The translations under genes and the position numbers were made by a program. A model generated the notes under the pieces. It was not told the origin of the DNA, ran no database searches, and saw only the letters and a program-made list of their open reading frames with translations. Positions 1 through 8,949 of a DNA stretch of 64,000 bases are shown in pieces. The DNA comes from Desulfoluna sp942491485 (GTDB lineage Bacteria; Desulfobacterota; Desulfobacteria; Desulfobacterales; Desulfolunaceae). Position 1 is the stretch's first letter, and each line of letters opens with the position of its first letter. The stretch spans positions 239,145-303,144 of the forward strand of contig CALOAX010000018.1 of NCBI GenBank assembly GCA_942491485.1, written 5' to 3'.

Positions 1-149
1 ACGTCTAACCCCAAACATGGATCCCCGGCCATTCGATTAAATGAAAATATCACGCATTCGAACGGTATAGCGAATAAATCGGTTTCAGGTTTTGGTGAAG
101 CCGGGGAAGACGATTTGGGTGGTCTCTCGTTGGCAAGGGTTTTGGAGAA

Positions 150-242
150 TGCCCACTGCGTATGTGTTTTGCCCCGAGGAACGAGGCGCAAAGCGCATCC
201 GCAACCAGCTTTCAAGGTGGCTCACCTTGCCGCCGGAGGCTA
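150..242 (-). repeat. Dispersed stem-loop repeat (SLR), copy 1
   Basis: Read on the minus strand this has the SLR layout: CCTCCGGCGGC, a small palindrome (AAGGTGAGCCACCTT), a linker ending near GGTTGCG, then a second imperfect stem around the loop CCTCGTTCCTCGGGG (172-186). Six other copies lie in this window at 5763, 9766, 15059, 15587, 17196 and 20344, plus a fragment at 4003. It sits just upstream of the solute-binding protein gene, and the open frame running through it into that gene is not coding. Confidence 0.8.
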
Positions 243-264
243 TTTTTTAAATGGGCGAGGCAAT

Positions 265-1410
265 ATGAAGATGTGGTTGAAATCGGCTGCGGCCGTGTTC
301 TTTTTTTTGATGTGCTTGGTGCCGGGGGCGCAGGCTTTGGGCGACGTGGTGGCCGGGAAGCAGATGACTCTGCGGCTTCTCATCTGGGACGGATACGCCC
401 CGGAAGAGGTGCAGGCCTCCTTTATACAAGGTGTGCGGGAGAAGTACGGTGTGGACCTTGCCTTTTCCATCACCTACGCTTCCAACCCCGATGATTTTTT
501 CGACGCCCTTCGAAATGACAAGGTGGACCTTATCTCTCCGGCCCACAACCTGCCCAAGGATTCCCGCTACAATCTCACCACCAATGGGCTGACCCTGCCC
601 ATCCGGTTGGAGAATATCCCAAACTACAAACACCTTGTGCCTGAACTCTACCGACAGCCCTGGGCTATGGAAGGGGGGGAAGTGTATGCCGTTCCCGTGG
701 TGCAGGGGCCTTACGCTCTTGCCTACAATACCGATTTGTTTCCAGAGGAACCCACCAGCTGGCGCGTCTTCTGGGATCCTGCCTGGCAGGGGAAATTTAT
801 GGTTCATAATGATTATTATGAACTCAACGTTTACATCTCCGCGCTGGCCCTTGGGCATCGGCGGAAAGATATTTTTCGGTTCGACGCCATCAAAGGGGAG
901 AGCCTGGACCTGATGATCGGTTACCTTGCAGCCAATTCGGCCTCGTTCTGGCAGGGGTTTGACAAGCCGGAGAACTACCAGGGGCTTGCCCTGTCAACCA
1001 CGTGGCGTTGCACCTTTCCCGAGGCGGGCGGTGCCTTCAAGGGGTGGCGCATTGCCGTTCCGGAAGAGGGGACGCCCTGGTGGATAGATGCCATGCTTAT
1101 CAGTCATACCTTAAAAGAGAAGCCTCTCCTGCGCCGTATCGCAGAGGAGTGGATCAACCATCTTTTGACCGATGCGGTCCAGACCCAAGCCATCGCTATG
1201 GAACTGGGGACCTATCCTGTGACCCGGAAAGGCCTCTCCGATTATGTTGCTTCCCTGCCGGATACCACTGCTGGGGATAACCTGAAACTGTTGCTGGACA
1301 ATAAGATCCTTTGGGAAATTCTTGAAACACGGGATAGAAACGCCTTTAATTTTTTATGGGATGAGGCCATGAAGACGAGACCTGCAGGCAAAGAAGGGGT
1401 GGGTGAATGA
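265..1410 (+). CDS. Periplasmic extracellular solute-binding protein, PotD-like
   Basis: About 381 aa. The first 23 residues form a clear signal peptide (MKMWLKS, then a hydrophobic core rich in A, V and F, ending AQA). The rest resembles the spermidine/putrescine-type (PotD) periplasmic binding fold, with segments such as LRLLIWDGY, YAVPVVQGPYALAYN and SLSTTWRC-like core strands. The start at 265 is chosen because a GGGCGAGG Shine-Dalgarno precedes it and it gives the signal peptide; the open frame extends upstream to 115 but that part is repeat DNA. The stop overlaps the start of the histidine kinase gene (ATGA) and no permease or ATPase gene is adjacent, so it probably presents a ligand to the kinase instead of feeding a transporter. 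The ligand is unknown; a polyamine or amine is only a guess from the family. Confidence 0.8.
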   Translation: MKMWLKSAAAVFFFLMCLVPGAQALGDVVAGKQMTLRLLIWDGYAPEEVQASFIQGVREKYGVDLAFSITYASNPDDFFDALRNDKVDLISPAHNLPKDSRYNLTTNGLTLPIRLENIPNYKHLVPELYRQPWAMEGGEVYAVPVVQGPYALAYNTDLFPEEPTSWRVFWDPAWQGKFMVHNDYYELNVYISALALGHRRKDIFRFDAIKGESLDLMIGYLAANSASFWQGFDKPENYQGLALSTTWRCTFPEAGGAFKGWRIAVPEEGTPWWIDAMLISHTLKEKPLLRRIAEEWINHLLTDAVQTQAIAMELGTYPVTRKGLSDYVASLPDTTAGDNLKLLLDNKILWEILETRDRNAFNFLWDEAMKTRPAGKEGVGE

Positions 1411-3980
1411 AAGAGCTGCGCAATGACCCTGGCAAGCGAACCTCCCTGAGGACCGATTTTACCTACGCACTTTTTATGGTGCTGGGAGTCACCTGTATCA
1501 TCGTGACGATTATCGACTGTTACATGGTCTATGAGCGAAACACCCGCATGCTTGGTAAAAATGCGGAAAGCACCATGGAAGAGGCCGTGGAAACATTGGC
1601 CCAGCCCCTCTGGCATTACGATGTGGCCTTTATCCGCAAATTTGCCGAAATCCTTTCCAATGACAGCAGCCTGGTTCATGTGTCGGTCTTTGACGAGCAG
1701 GGAAAGACCCTGGTCTCCCACGACCGGCAGCGGGAAGCCCCGGTGACGGAGCGGATCCGCTGGGAGCTGGAGCGAACCGTTACATACAACGGTAAGAATA
1801 TCGGTCGCATTGTCATGACCTTTACCAACAGTGATGTGTGGAGGCTGGCTCAGCAGATGATCTTTTCTGACCTGGCCATTATGTTTTCTGCCCTGTTCGC
1901 TGTTGTGGGCACCACATGGTTCCTTCTCAACCGTCAGATTTTAAAGCCGTTGGGGGTGATGGAGCAGGCCTTTCATCAAATTTCGGCCGGAAACTACTCC
2001 CGAAGGGTGACCCTAAAAAAGAACAACGAACTCTCCGTTATTGCCGATGAGTTCAACATCATGGTGGAACAGGTGGCCTTAAGGGACAGCAAGATCCGGG
2101 AGAGTGAAACAAAATACCGAAACCTGGTGGAGGGAACCACGGACATCATCTTCCGGACCAATCTGGATGGGAAATTGGTCTACATGAACCGGAACTTTGA
2201 AAAGTGGACCGGATTTGAGGTGGCTGATTTTCTGGGGAAGCCTTTTTTTCAGCTGCTCGCATCGGGGTATTCCACAGACGCCTTTGAGACGTTAAAGCAA
2301 GGTGCCCTTGAGGGGAGCACCACCCTTTACGAAATCCAGCTGATCAAGCGGGATGGATCTCTTGTTCATATGGAACTCAACATCACCATTCAGAGGGATT
2401 TCGATGGTTCGCCCATGGGGGCCATGGGTATTGCCCGGGACATTACACGGCGCAAGCACTCGGAAGATGAGCTGAGAAAGTATGAGCAGATGGTGGCTGC
2501 TTCCAGCGATTGCATGTGGCTGGCTGATGGCAATCTTACCATCCAGGCGGTGAACGAGGCCTATCTCCTGGCCAGTCGCCGGGATCGATCCCAGCTCATC
2601 AATCGGCCAGTGGCCGAGGTGATGGGGGTGTCGCTCTTTGACGAGCATGTGAAATCCCACCTTGAGCGGTGCCTTAATGGGGAAAGCGTGCGTCACCGAG
2701 CCTGGGTGAGGCTTCCGGGCCGGGGGCTGAGGTATATTGATTTTACCTTTTACCCGAGCTTTGACGCCGATAACGTCGTCAGCGGAGCGGTGGTCAACGA
2801 ACGGGATCTCACCGATCAGAAGGCCCTTGAAACAAGGCTTCAGCAATCACAGAAGATGGAGGCCATCGGTACCCTGGCCGGCGGCATTGCCCACGACTTC
2901 AACAATATTCTTGGTGGTATTATCGGTTACGCCGAGATGATCGAGATGTTTGACGTGGAAGAGGACGAGCGGATCGCGATACGCGTTGACCATATATTAA
3001 AAGGTGCGTACCGGGCCCGGGAGCTTGTGGATCAGATCCTCACCTTCAGCCGCCATGGCGAACAGGAGAAGAGTGTTTTAAGGTTGGCCCCTATTGTTAA
3101 GGATAGTTTGAAATTTTTGAGGGCCTCCATTCCTTCAACCATTCGCATCGAAGAAACCATCGATTGCCCGAATGATGTGGTGCTGGCCAATGCCACCCAG
3201 ATGCACCAGGTGCTGATGAATCTGTGCACCAACGCATCGTATGCCATGCAGGAGAGGGGAGGCACCCTGACCGTAGCCCTATCCGAGACCATGGTGGGCA
3301 TAGATCAGGCTCGGGGACTCTCCGGAATCTTTCCCGGCCCCCATGTCAAGCTCTCCATTATCGACACGGGGCCGGGAATCGATCCGGAGCTGACCGATCG
3401 TATTTTCGAGCCCTTTTTTACCACCAAGAAAACCGGAGACGGCACCGGCATGGGCCTGGCCGTGGTTCACGGCATCGTGAAACATTTCAACGGTGCGGTG
3501 ACCGTTACCTCCTCGCCGGGTGAGGGGACAGCCTTTCATGTGCTTCTTCCCGCCGGAAGCAATGGGAGCTCCGAAGTAAAAGAGGCGACTCGGGTCCTCG
3601 TGCCGAAGGGCAGGGGAAAGATCCTCTTCGTGGATGATGAGGTGTCGCTGGTGGGTTTCAGCTCTGAAATTCTCGAGCACCTTGGGTACGACGTGGTGTC
3701 AGAGACCAGCAGCATCCGGGCAAGGCGTCTCTTCATGGAAGATCCGGACGCTTATGATCTTGTGATTACGGATCAGACCATGCCGGAGATGACAGGGTAT
3801 GATCTTGCCCTGGAGATTATGGCCGTGAGGCCGGATCTGCCCGTGGTGCTCTGCACGGGGTTCAGTTCATCGCAACTCGAAGAGGAGGCCCGGGCCGCAG
3901 GGATACGAAGCTTTATGAAAAAGCCCATTGGGGCGCGGCAGCTGGCTGATTTGGTGAGTCGGATGATGGAGCGGGAGTAG
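1407..3980 (+). CDS. Hybrid membrane histidine kinase (HAMP-PAS-PAS-HisKA-HATPase-REC)
   Basis: 857 aa. Residues about 18-42 and 153-175 are membrane segments enclosing a periplasmic sensor region of about 110 aa. HAMP follows (about 175-228), then two PAS domains (about 232-355 and 360-475), a HisKA dimerisation domain with the phospho-acceptor His496 in GGIAHDFNN, a HATPase domain with the DTGPGI and GTGMGLAVVHGIV boxes, and a C-terminal receiver with Asp789 in VITDQTMPEM. The gene overlaps the solute-binding protein gene by four bases, so the two are probably translated together and the binding protein may dock on the periplasmic loop. A sigma54-type response regulator follows 85 bases later. 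Signal and target genes are not shown by the sequence. Confidence 0.9.
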   Translation: MKELRNDPGKRTSLRTDFTYALFMVLGVTCIIVTIIDCYMVYERNTRMLGKNAESTMEEAVETLAQPLWHYDVAFIRKFAEILSNDSSLVHVSVFDEQGKTLVSHDRQREAPVTERIRWELERTVTYNGKNIGRIVMTFTNSDVWRLAQQMIFSDLAIMFSALFAVVGTTWFLLNRQILKPLGVMEQAFHQISAGNYSRRVTLKKNNELSVIADEFNIMVEQVALRDSKIRESETKYRNLVEGTTDIIFRTNLDGKLVYMNRNFEKWTGFEVADFLGKPFFQLLASGYSTDAFETLKQGALEGSTTLYEIQLIKRDGSLVHMELNITIQRDFDGSPMGAMGIARDITRRKHSEDELRKYEQMVAASSDCMWLADGNLTIQAVNEAYLLASRRDRSQLINRPVAEVMGVSLFDEHVKSHLERCLNGESVRHRAWVRLPGRGLRYIDFTFYPSFDADNVVSGAVVNERDLTDQKALETRLQQSQKMEAIGTLAGGIAHDFNNILGGIIGYAEMIEMFDVEEDERIAIRVDHILKGAYRARELVDQILTFSRHGEQEKSVLRLAPIVKDSLKFLRASIPSTIRIEETIDCPNDVVLANATQMHQVLMNLCTNASYAMQERGGTLTVALSETMVGIDQARGLSGIFPGPHVKLSIIDTGPGIDPELTDRIFEPFFTTKKTGDGTGMGLAVVHGIVKHFNGAVTVTSSPGEGTAFHVLLPAGSNGSSEVKEATRVLVPKGRGKILFVDDEVSLVGFSSEILEHLGYDVVSETSSIRARRLFMEDPDAYDLVITDQTMPEMTGYDLALEIMAVRPDLPVVLCTGFSSSQLEEEARAAGIRSFMKKPIGARQLADLVSRMMERE

Positions 3981-4065
3981 ATGTCATGATGGGATTGGGG
4001 GAAGATGCCTCCGGCGGCACGCTTTTGATTTATAAAAAGTTGAACAATTTCAAGAGGGGAAAGAG

Positions 4066-5613
4066 ATGGCCAACGTATTGATCATTGATGACGATCTGGA
4101 GATGTGCACCATGCTGTGCGACCTCGTGAGCCATGTGGAACACGAGGCCGCCTACGCGCAAACCCTTGCCGATGGGTTGAGACTGGCCGTTTCCGGTGGT
4201 TTCGATGTGGTCTTTCTCGATGTGCGCATGCCCGATGGCAACGGCCTTGAGGTGATGAAGGATATCCTTGAGATTGACTTCCCTCCGGAGATTATTGTGA
4301 TGACCGGTATGGGGGATTCCGACGGTGCGGAAAAGGCCATTCGAAACGGCGCCTGGGATTACATTCAGAAGCCCCTCTCACCCAAAAAGATCATCCAGCC
4401 CCTGAACCGGGTGCTTCAGTATCGGGACAATATCCGCACGATGAATCGGCCGACCCGGAACCTGAAGCGAGCCGGCATCGTGGGGGACAGCCCCCAGATT
4501 CAGGAGTGCCTCAACACCGTGGCCAAGGCGTCGCAGAGTCTCTCCAATGTGCTTATCACAGGGGAAACGGGAACGGGAAAAGAGCTTTTTGCCCGGGCCA
4601 TTCATGCCAACAGCAGCCGATCCAGGCACCGGTTCGTTGTGGTGGATTGCGCGGCGCTTCCCGAAAATCTCGTGGAGAGCGCCCTCTTTGGCCATGAGAA
4701 GGGCTCCTTCACCGGAGCGGACAAGGCCACCGACGGACTTGTGGGGATGGCCAACGGGGGTACCCTTTTCCTTGACGAGGTGGGGGAGATGAACCTCAAC
4801 CTCCAGAAAGCTTTTTTAAGGGTACTTCAGGAGCGGCGCTATCGTCCCGTGGGAGGTAAAAAAGAGGTGGAGAGCGATTTTCGTCTTGTGGCCGCGACGA
4901 ACCGGGATCTCTCGGAAATGGTGAAACAGGGAACCTTCCGGGAGGATCTTCTCTATCGGTTAAACGCCATATCTCTGCACCTGCCCCCGTTGCGTGAGCG
5001 CCTTGAAGATCTTCCCGGCTTGGTTAAGCAGCTCAGCGCGAAGATCTACTCCACCCTCGGCGTCAAGCCGAAACCGTTCTACCAGGACTTCTTCGCCGCT
5101 CTTTCCGGCTACCATTGGCCAGGCAATGTGCGCGAACTGGTGAACACCCTTGAAGCCTCTATCAGCGATGCCTACTACGAGCCGGAACTCTTTTCCAAAC
5201 ACCTGCCGGAACGGATTCGTATCACCATGGCTCGTTCGGCGGTTGCTCCTGCTGAGCCCGCAAATGGAGCGGTGGCAGTGGCCCCCCCTGTGGTGTCCAC
5301 CCCCGAGGTATCTATTGAGGTGGAAACCGACCCACGTCCGGCAAGTCCTGCCACCTCCTCGGTCACGTCTCCAGTGACAGTTCTGCCCTTGGCCGAAGAT
5401 AATGAGCTCCTGGGAGATGGTCTTTCCACCTACAAAGTATACCGGGAGAGCGTTCTCAACCGGGCCGAGAAGAAGTATCTTCAGAAATTGATGAAAGCCA
5501 CCCGTGGCAATATCAAAGAGGCCTGCGCCACCTCCGGTCTCGGTCGTACCCGGCTCTACACCCTCCTCAAAAAACACAGCGTGGACCGTATGGGGTGGGG
5601 TGTGGAGGATTAG
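4066..5613 (+). CDS. Sigma54-dependent NtrC-family response regulator
   Basis: 515 aa. A receiver domain (residues 1 to about 115; phospho-acceptor Asp52 in FLDVRMPDG) is followed by an AAA+ central domain with Walker A GETGTGKE (166-173), the sigma54-contact loop GSFTGA (213-218, a variant of GAFTGA), Walker B GGTLFLDEVGEM and the R-finger region. A low-complexity Ala/Pro/Val linker (about 385-440) leads to a Fis-type helix-turn-helix (GNIKEACATSGLGRTRLYTLL). A good ribosome site (AGAGGGGAAAGAG) precedes the ATG. It should activate sigma54 promoters when phosphorylated, most likely by the hybrid kinase just upstream. Its targets are unknown; the eut operon 5.5 kb downstream is a possible but unproven one. 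The TAG stop coincides with the end of a MITE fragment. Confidence 0.92.
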   Translation: MANVLIIDDDLEMCTMLCDLVSHVEHEAAYAQTLADGLRLAVSGGFDVVFLDVRMPDGNGLEVMKDILEIDFPPEIIVMTGMGDSDGAEKAIRNGAWDYIQKPLSPKKIIQPLNRVLQYRDNIRTMNRPTRNLKRAGIVGDSPQIQECLNTVAKASQSLSNVLITGETGTGKELFARAIHANSSRSRHRFVVVDCAALPENLVESALFGHEKGSFTGADKATDGLVGMANGGTLFLDEVGEMNLNLQKAFLRVLQERRYRPVGGKKEVESDFRLVAATNRDLSEMVKQGTFREDLLYRLNAISLHLPPLRERLEDLPGLVKQLSAKIYSTLGVKPKPFYQDFFAALSGYHWPGNVRELVNTLEASISDAYYEPELFSKHLPERIRITMARSAVAPAEPANGAVAVAPPVVSTPEVSIEVETDPRPASPATSSVTSPVTVLPLAEDNELLGDGLSTYKVYRESVLNRAEKKYLQKLMKATRGNIKEACATSGLGRTRLYTLLKKHSVDRMGWGVED

Positions 5614-5718
5614 CCCGAATATTTCATGAGAAAGCAAATAGGCAGAGACAAAAGCTCGTTATCAAGGGTGTTTACTGTGAAAAAAATAAGGCATTTAAAA
5701 GATACAAAATGTCATACA
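5611..5718 (+). repeat. Truncated left end of the 250-bp MITE
   Basis: Starts TAGCCCGAATATTTCATGAG and stays recognisably similar to the left halves of the MITE copies at 21623 and (inverted) 39519 for about 100 bases, then diverges. There is no right end. The first three bases serve as the stop codon of the response regulator gene. Confidence 0.65.
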
Positions 5719-5762
5719 CGAAAAGCGAGCCTTCTATGGGTAAAGTGCTTGGAAAAACCAAG

Positions 5763-5844
5763 CCTCCGGCGGCAAGGTGAGCCACCTTGAAAGCGGGTTG
5801 CGACTGATCTCACCCCTCGTTCCTCGGGGTGATCACATTCGCTG
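5763..5844 (+). repeat. Dispersed stem-loop repeat (SLR), copy 2
   Basis: CCTCCGGCGGC, then the palindrome AAGGTGAGCCACCTT, then GGTTGCG and the conserved loop CCCTCGTTCCTCGGGG, ending in the common tail ATTCGCTGAC. The second stem is imperfect here. Confidence 0.75.
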
Positions 5845-5979
5845 ACGGGCTGAGCCCGTGAGCAAAGACTGAGGTGGGGTAATCACCTTCGTGCAGCCCG
5901 AAGGGCACTTCGTGTTCTTCGTGGTTTTACACGTAAGACGAGCCATGAATGCCGCTATAGATTAGATATATTTTCGAGG

Positions 5980-6106
5980 GATGAGTAACAAAAAAAAGCC
6001 GCGACGGAGCATGGCGCGCCCGAAAAACTTCTCGAATCCAATGCGTCTGGTAACGACACCCACGTTTTACCCGAAATAGACAAATGATGACCAAGTCCAT
6101 TCTGGA
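5980..6106 (+). repeat. Composite repeat R1, copy a (left of the IS)
   Basis: Contains the shared segment GCCGCGACGGAGCATGGCGC and the run CGAATCCAATGCGTCTGGTA. The same segment recurs at about 8182, 9924 and 10270. The repeat is cut by the insertion sequence at 6107 and resumes at 7973, as shown by the uninterrupted copy at 9924-10385. Confidence 0.75.
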
Positions 6107-7972
6107 GTTTAAACGGACATTAAACACATTTTTTTGAGAGCCTCATCCATTTTCGGTAGCCTCTAATCCAGGAGGTAGGAATTCCTCTGGTCTTACCCCA
6201 AGAGCTATGAGGTAAGCTGTCTGGACGTCGTTAAAAGGTTGTGCCAGGAGAAGCTTTCCATCGTGACGGACAAGACGGATGGAATGGAATTTTGTCGTCA
6301 TCATGAACGATGTCGGCTTTGAGGTCATGCGGTTTGGCCAGCCGGGTAGCTCATGTCCCGAGATGGCAACATATTGCCGCATCTCACGCTCCATTAACCT
6401 CCAAATCATAAGCGCAAGTATAAGAATCAATCCAAGGACTTCTATCCTCTCTGGCCGTTTCAAAAAAATTCCATCCACGATTGCAGGGTCTTTCAAAAAA
6501 CCAAAGTTTTGTTCGATTCCATATTGCTCTTTGTAGAGAGAGAGGAGAGCCTTTCCGTCGTAAGATTGCCGATCTTTTTCAGAGTCAAGATTGGTCAGCA
6601 GGACAAGGCATCCTGCCTCTTCTCGAAGCTTGGCGACGGCAACGTCATTCTGAGCCACCTCCACCTCGACTTGATACTCCATATGCAAGGGGGTTCGCCC
6701 AGTACCTTTTGCCGGTCGGCCTCGCCCGTATCGGGGTACCTCTTTGACGGAGGCCCGGATCTCATGAAGAGTGGTAGACGCTTTTTCGACTCTTCTGGCG
6801 GCCTCAACCGCATCGGCTTCACAGCGGTAGGAGATCGTGGTGATCTCTTTGCAGTGCTTGTCTACAGCACTGCGATCTTTCTTGATGTCACGATCCACCT
6901 TGCCCTGTCTTCGTTTGTCATGAGCAGAAGAGTGGATAACGACAGCGCGATACGTCTTCTTATAGAGAGTCACCGACGCTTCTTGGCAGGCATAGACTGT
7001 TGCAGGCCGTTTTGGCGTTCCCGATTCCTGAGAGAGCCGACCGATAGGGGTCCAAGCACCGTCTCCTTTGGCAACAGCTTCTTCGATGACACGCCCACAC
7101 TCCTTATAGCGTGCAGGAAGACGGGTGAGAAATGGCATGGAACCTGTCGCAGACAGGTTGTCCTCACTCACCATGGCTGAATCGGCAATATAGATGGTGG
7201 CCTTTTCATTAAAGCCATGGACGGCCAGATAGGATGAGACGTCGGTCAACACGCGGTTGTTGAGCTTAACATCCGAGGCGTTTCCATTTTCGACACGTCC
7301 CAGGACTGGAATATTGCCACTGATGCATAGAAGCGACACCATGAACTGCTTTAGATCCGGACGATGATCTTTGCTGTAGCCATGGGTGATATGAGGGGTT
7401 GTCGCCCCCTCTTGTGGTTTTGAATATTCTGACCCAAAAAGGGATACGGATGTGGTGTCGAAGTGGGCTGCCCTGACGTCTAAGCCGAATTCGGCAATGG
7501 CGTAATGAGAGATTGATGAAAGGATTTTTTGGGTACCGGCTTCATGGAGTTTATCCAGTACTCTACCAAGGGTATGATTGCAAAGAGTGTTCGCATCAAA
7601 ATCATTTCCCATGAGTGCTTCGGTGTCCAAACTTGAGTAACGTTCGGCTACACGATAGAGAGGAGATCTCCCGGACAATGCATCAAGAATCAAGAAGACG
7701 ACGGCTTGGCCTATATCTGCAGTCATTCGTCCTGAAACCAGTTTGTTAACAGCATTGGCTATACCAAGACGCGCGATAAATTTTCGAACAATCGGCACAT
7801 GATTCACGTCTACAATTTCAAGGGAAAATGGGGCTTCCATGGCAACCTCCTATTTGGTTTGAAGTGCCATGATCCTAGAAAAACCTACATTTGTCTAGGC
7901 AAGAATATTTTCACCTGCCGCCATTAAATTGCCTGTGGTCGCATTCGAAAAGTGTTTAAAGTGCGTTTAAAC
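6107..7972 (-). mobile_element. IS1634-like insertion sequence, complete
   Basis: 1866 bp with imperfect terminal inverted repeats: left GTTTAAACGGACATTAAACA (6107 on) and right, read inward, GTTTAAACGCACTTTAAACA (7972 back). They match at 19 of the first 21 positions. One intact transposase gene fills the element on the minus strand. Flanks TCTGGA and ACCTCA show no convincing target duplication. Comparison with the uninterrupted repeat near 10056 shows the element sits inside an R1-R2 repeat junction, so it arrived after that repeat was in place. Confidence 0.88.
6143..7840 (-). CDS. IS1634-family DDE transposase
   Basis: 565 aa, a full-length member of the IS1634 group of IS4-like transposases by its overall layout. 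The N-terminal part (MEAPFSLEIVDVNHVPIVRK) is the small DUF4277-like domain. Likely catalytic acidic residues lie in AHFDTTSVSLFG, IADSAMVSEDNL and the Y-E box YKEQYGIEQNFGFLKD. The frame is intact with no stop, so the element may be active. It ends 36 bp inside the left terminal repeat and begins 132 bp inside the right one; a GGAGG-type ribosome site lies just before the ATG (AACCTCC on the plus strand, at 7846). No second transposase reading frame is seen. Confidence 0.92.
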   Translation of the reverse strand: MEAPFSLEIVDVNHVPIVRKFIARLGIANAVNKLVSGRMTADIGQAVVFLILDALSGRSPLYRVAERYSSLDTEALMGNDFDANTLCNHTLGRVLDKLHEAGTQKILSSISHYAIAEFGLDVRAAHFDTTSVSLFGSEYSKPQEGATTPHITHGYSKDHRPDLKQFMVSLLCISGNIPVLGRVENGNASDVKLNNRVLTDVSSYLAVHGFNEKATIYIADSAMVSEDNLSATGSMPFLTRLPARYKECGRVIEEAVAKGDGAWTPIGRLSQESGTPKRPATVYACQEASVTLYKKTYRAVVIHSSAHDKRRQGKVDRDIKKDRSAVDKHCKEITTISYRCEADAVEAARRVEKASTTLHEIRASVKEVPRYGRGRPAKGTGRTPLHMEYQVEVEVAQNDVAVAKLREEAGCLVLLTNLDSEKDRQSYDGKALLSLYKEQYGIEQNFGFLKDPAIVDGIFLKRPERIEVLGLILILALMIWRLMEREMRQYVAISGHELPGWPNRMTSKPTSFMMTTKFHSIRLVRHDGKLLLAQPFNDVQTAYLIALGVRPEEFLPPGLEATENG

Positions 7973-8310
7973 ACCTCAAGCAATTTGAGCTCACATGACC
8001 TGATTGCTGAGGGATACCGCCTCTGGGCGCGCCGCGCTCCTGTGCGGCTCTTTTCTTTTGTAAGGGTGTACACCTTTGAATCAAAATTCAAAGTTAGCCA
8101 CAGATGGATACAGGTCTACGCGGATGGGGCTGCGCTGCTGGTGAAGGTACAGGGGCAACGCTTGCGTTATTTGAATTTTATGCTGTAAAGAGGCATGACG
8201 AGAAAAGCCGCGGCGGAGCACGGCGCGCCCGAAAAACCTGTCGAGTCCAATGCGACGGGTAACTCTGCCAAACTTTTTCTGGAGATGGCCAAAATGATGA
8301 CCAACCACAA
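7973..8310 (+). repeat. Composite repeat R2 plus R1 copy b (right of the IS)
   Basis: Continues the repeat interrupted at 6106. It carries AAGCAATTTGAGCTCACAT, a GCCGCGC-TCCT-GTGCGGC hairpin with a T-rich tail, a CACAGATG/CTACGCGGATGGGGCTGCG segment, and ends in R1 copy b (from about 8182). The matching stretch without the insertion is 10056-10385. A 72-codon open frame at 8195-8413 runs partly through R1 and is not supported as a gene. Confidence 0.72.
8031..8060 (+). terminator. Terminator-like hairpin with T-rich tail
   Basis: Stem GCCGCGC/GTGCGGC (one G-T pair) with loop TCCT, followed by TCTTTTCTTTT. The same hairpin recurs at 10123, 10426 and 20477, so it is part of a repeat; termination activity is inferred from shape only. 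Confidence 0.5.
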
Positions 8311-8547
8311 CCATCTCTTCATCGAACCCCGCAACGCCAACCTTCTGCAGATCGAGAAGCACCTCTACGACTCGTATACCACCTTTTTAAACATTAAACG
8401 GAGGCAGTTATAGCTGAATCGTTCTGTCTAATACCAAGGAGATCCATCGCCCCTTGACTCTCTTCTTTGTGTATGGTCCAATAATGTCCATAAATAGGAC
8501 GTTCAAAAACCAGACGTCATTGGGGTGTATTTTTAAGGGGAAGACAA

Positions 8548-8949
8548 ATGAAGAGAGAAACGGCCACCATTGAGGCCATGGTGCCAGAGGTTGACGATTT
8601 TATCGAACGTTATCCTCAATATAGAAATGTGGTTGAAACCAATGGACGGCAACTGTTCTACCTTGTCATGTCGCCTCACTCTTTTTGTCGTGCGAAATGG
8701 GCAACAGAGCAGGGTCTTCCAGCGGTGTTGGGTGTCGCACAAATCTGCTTTGATGCGCTGGCCCTGTCAAAGGGCGAGGGTGGCATTGATAATTTAACAA
8801 AACAATTTATCGGTGCGATGGTTTGTTGCTTAATGGAAGCCAATGGCTACCAAAAGGACGGAAGAAAATCCGTACCACATCATGCTTTTGTCAAGGGCAC
8901 GGTCTATCAAAAGAAGCAGGCACCTGTTTATGGGGAGAGGAGGAGTTGA
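8548..8949 (+). CDS. Small protein of unknown function, in an operon with Fic
   Basis: 133 aa; I do not recognise the family. It is soluble, of mixed charge, with several cysteines and aromatic residues, and has no signal peptide or membrane segment. A GGGGAAG ribosome site stands 5 bases before the ATG. Its TGA overlaps the ATG of the Fic gene by one base (TGATG), so the pair is almost certainly translationally coupled. By position it could be a partner, regulator or target of the Fic enzyme, but nothing in the sequence shows a known antitoxin fold. Coding status is supported by the operon structure and ribosome site. Confidence 0.65.
   Translation: MKRETATIEAMVPEVDDFIERYPQYRNVVETNGRQLFYLVMSPHSFCRAKWATEQGLPAVLGVAQICFDALALSKGEGGIDNLTKQFIGAMVCCLMEANGYQKDGRKSVPHHAFVKGTVYQKKQAPVYGERRS

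Noticed and set aside
115..264. Longer N-terminus for the solute-binding protein
   Set aside because: This stretch is stem-loop repeat DNA and starting there would bury the signal peptide; the ATG at 265 has a ribosome site.
8195..8413. Small gene of 72 codons
   Set aside because: Its first third is repeat R1, no ribosome site is evident and the product resembles nothing known.
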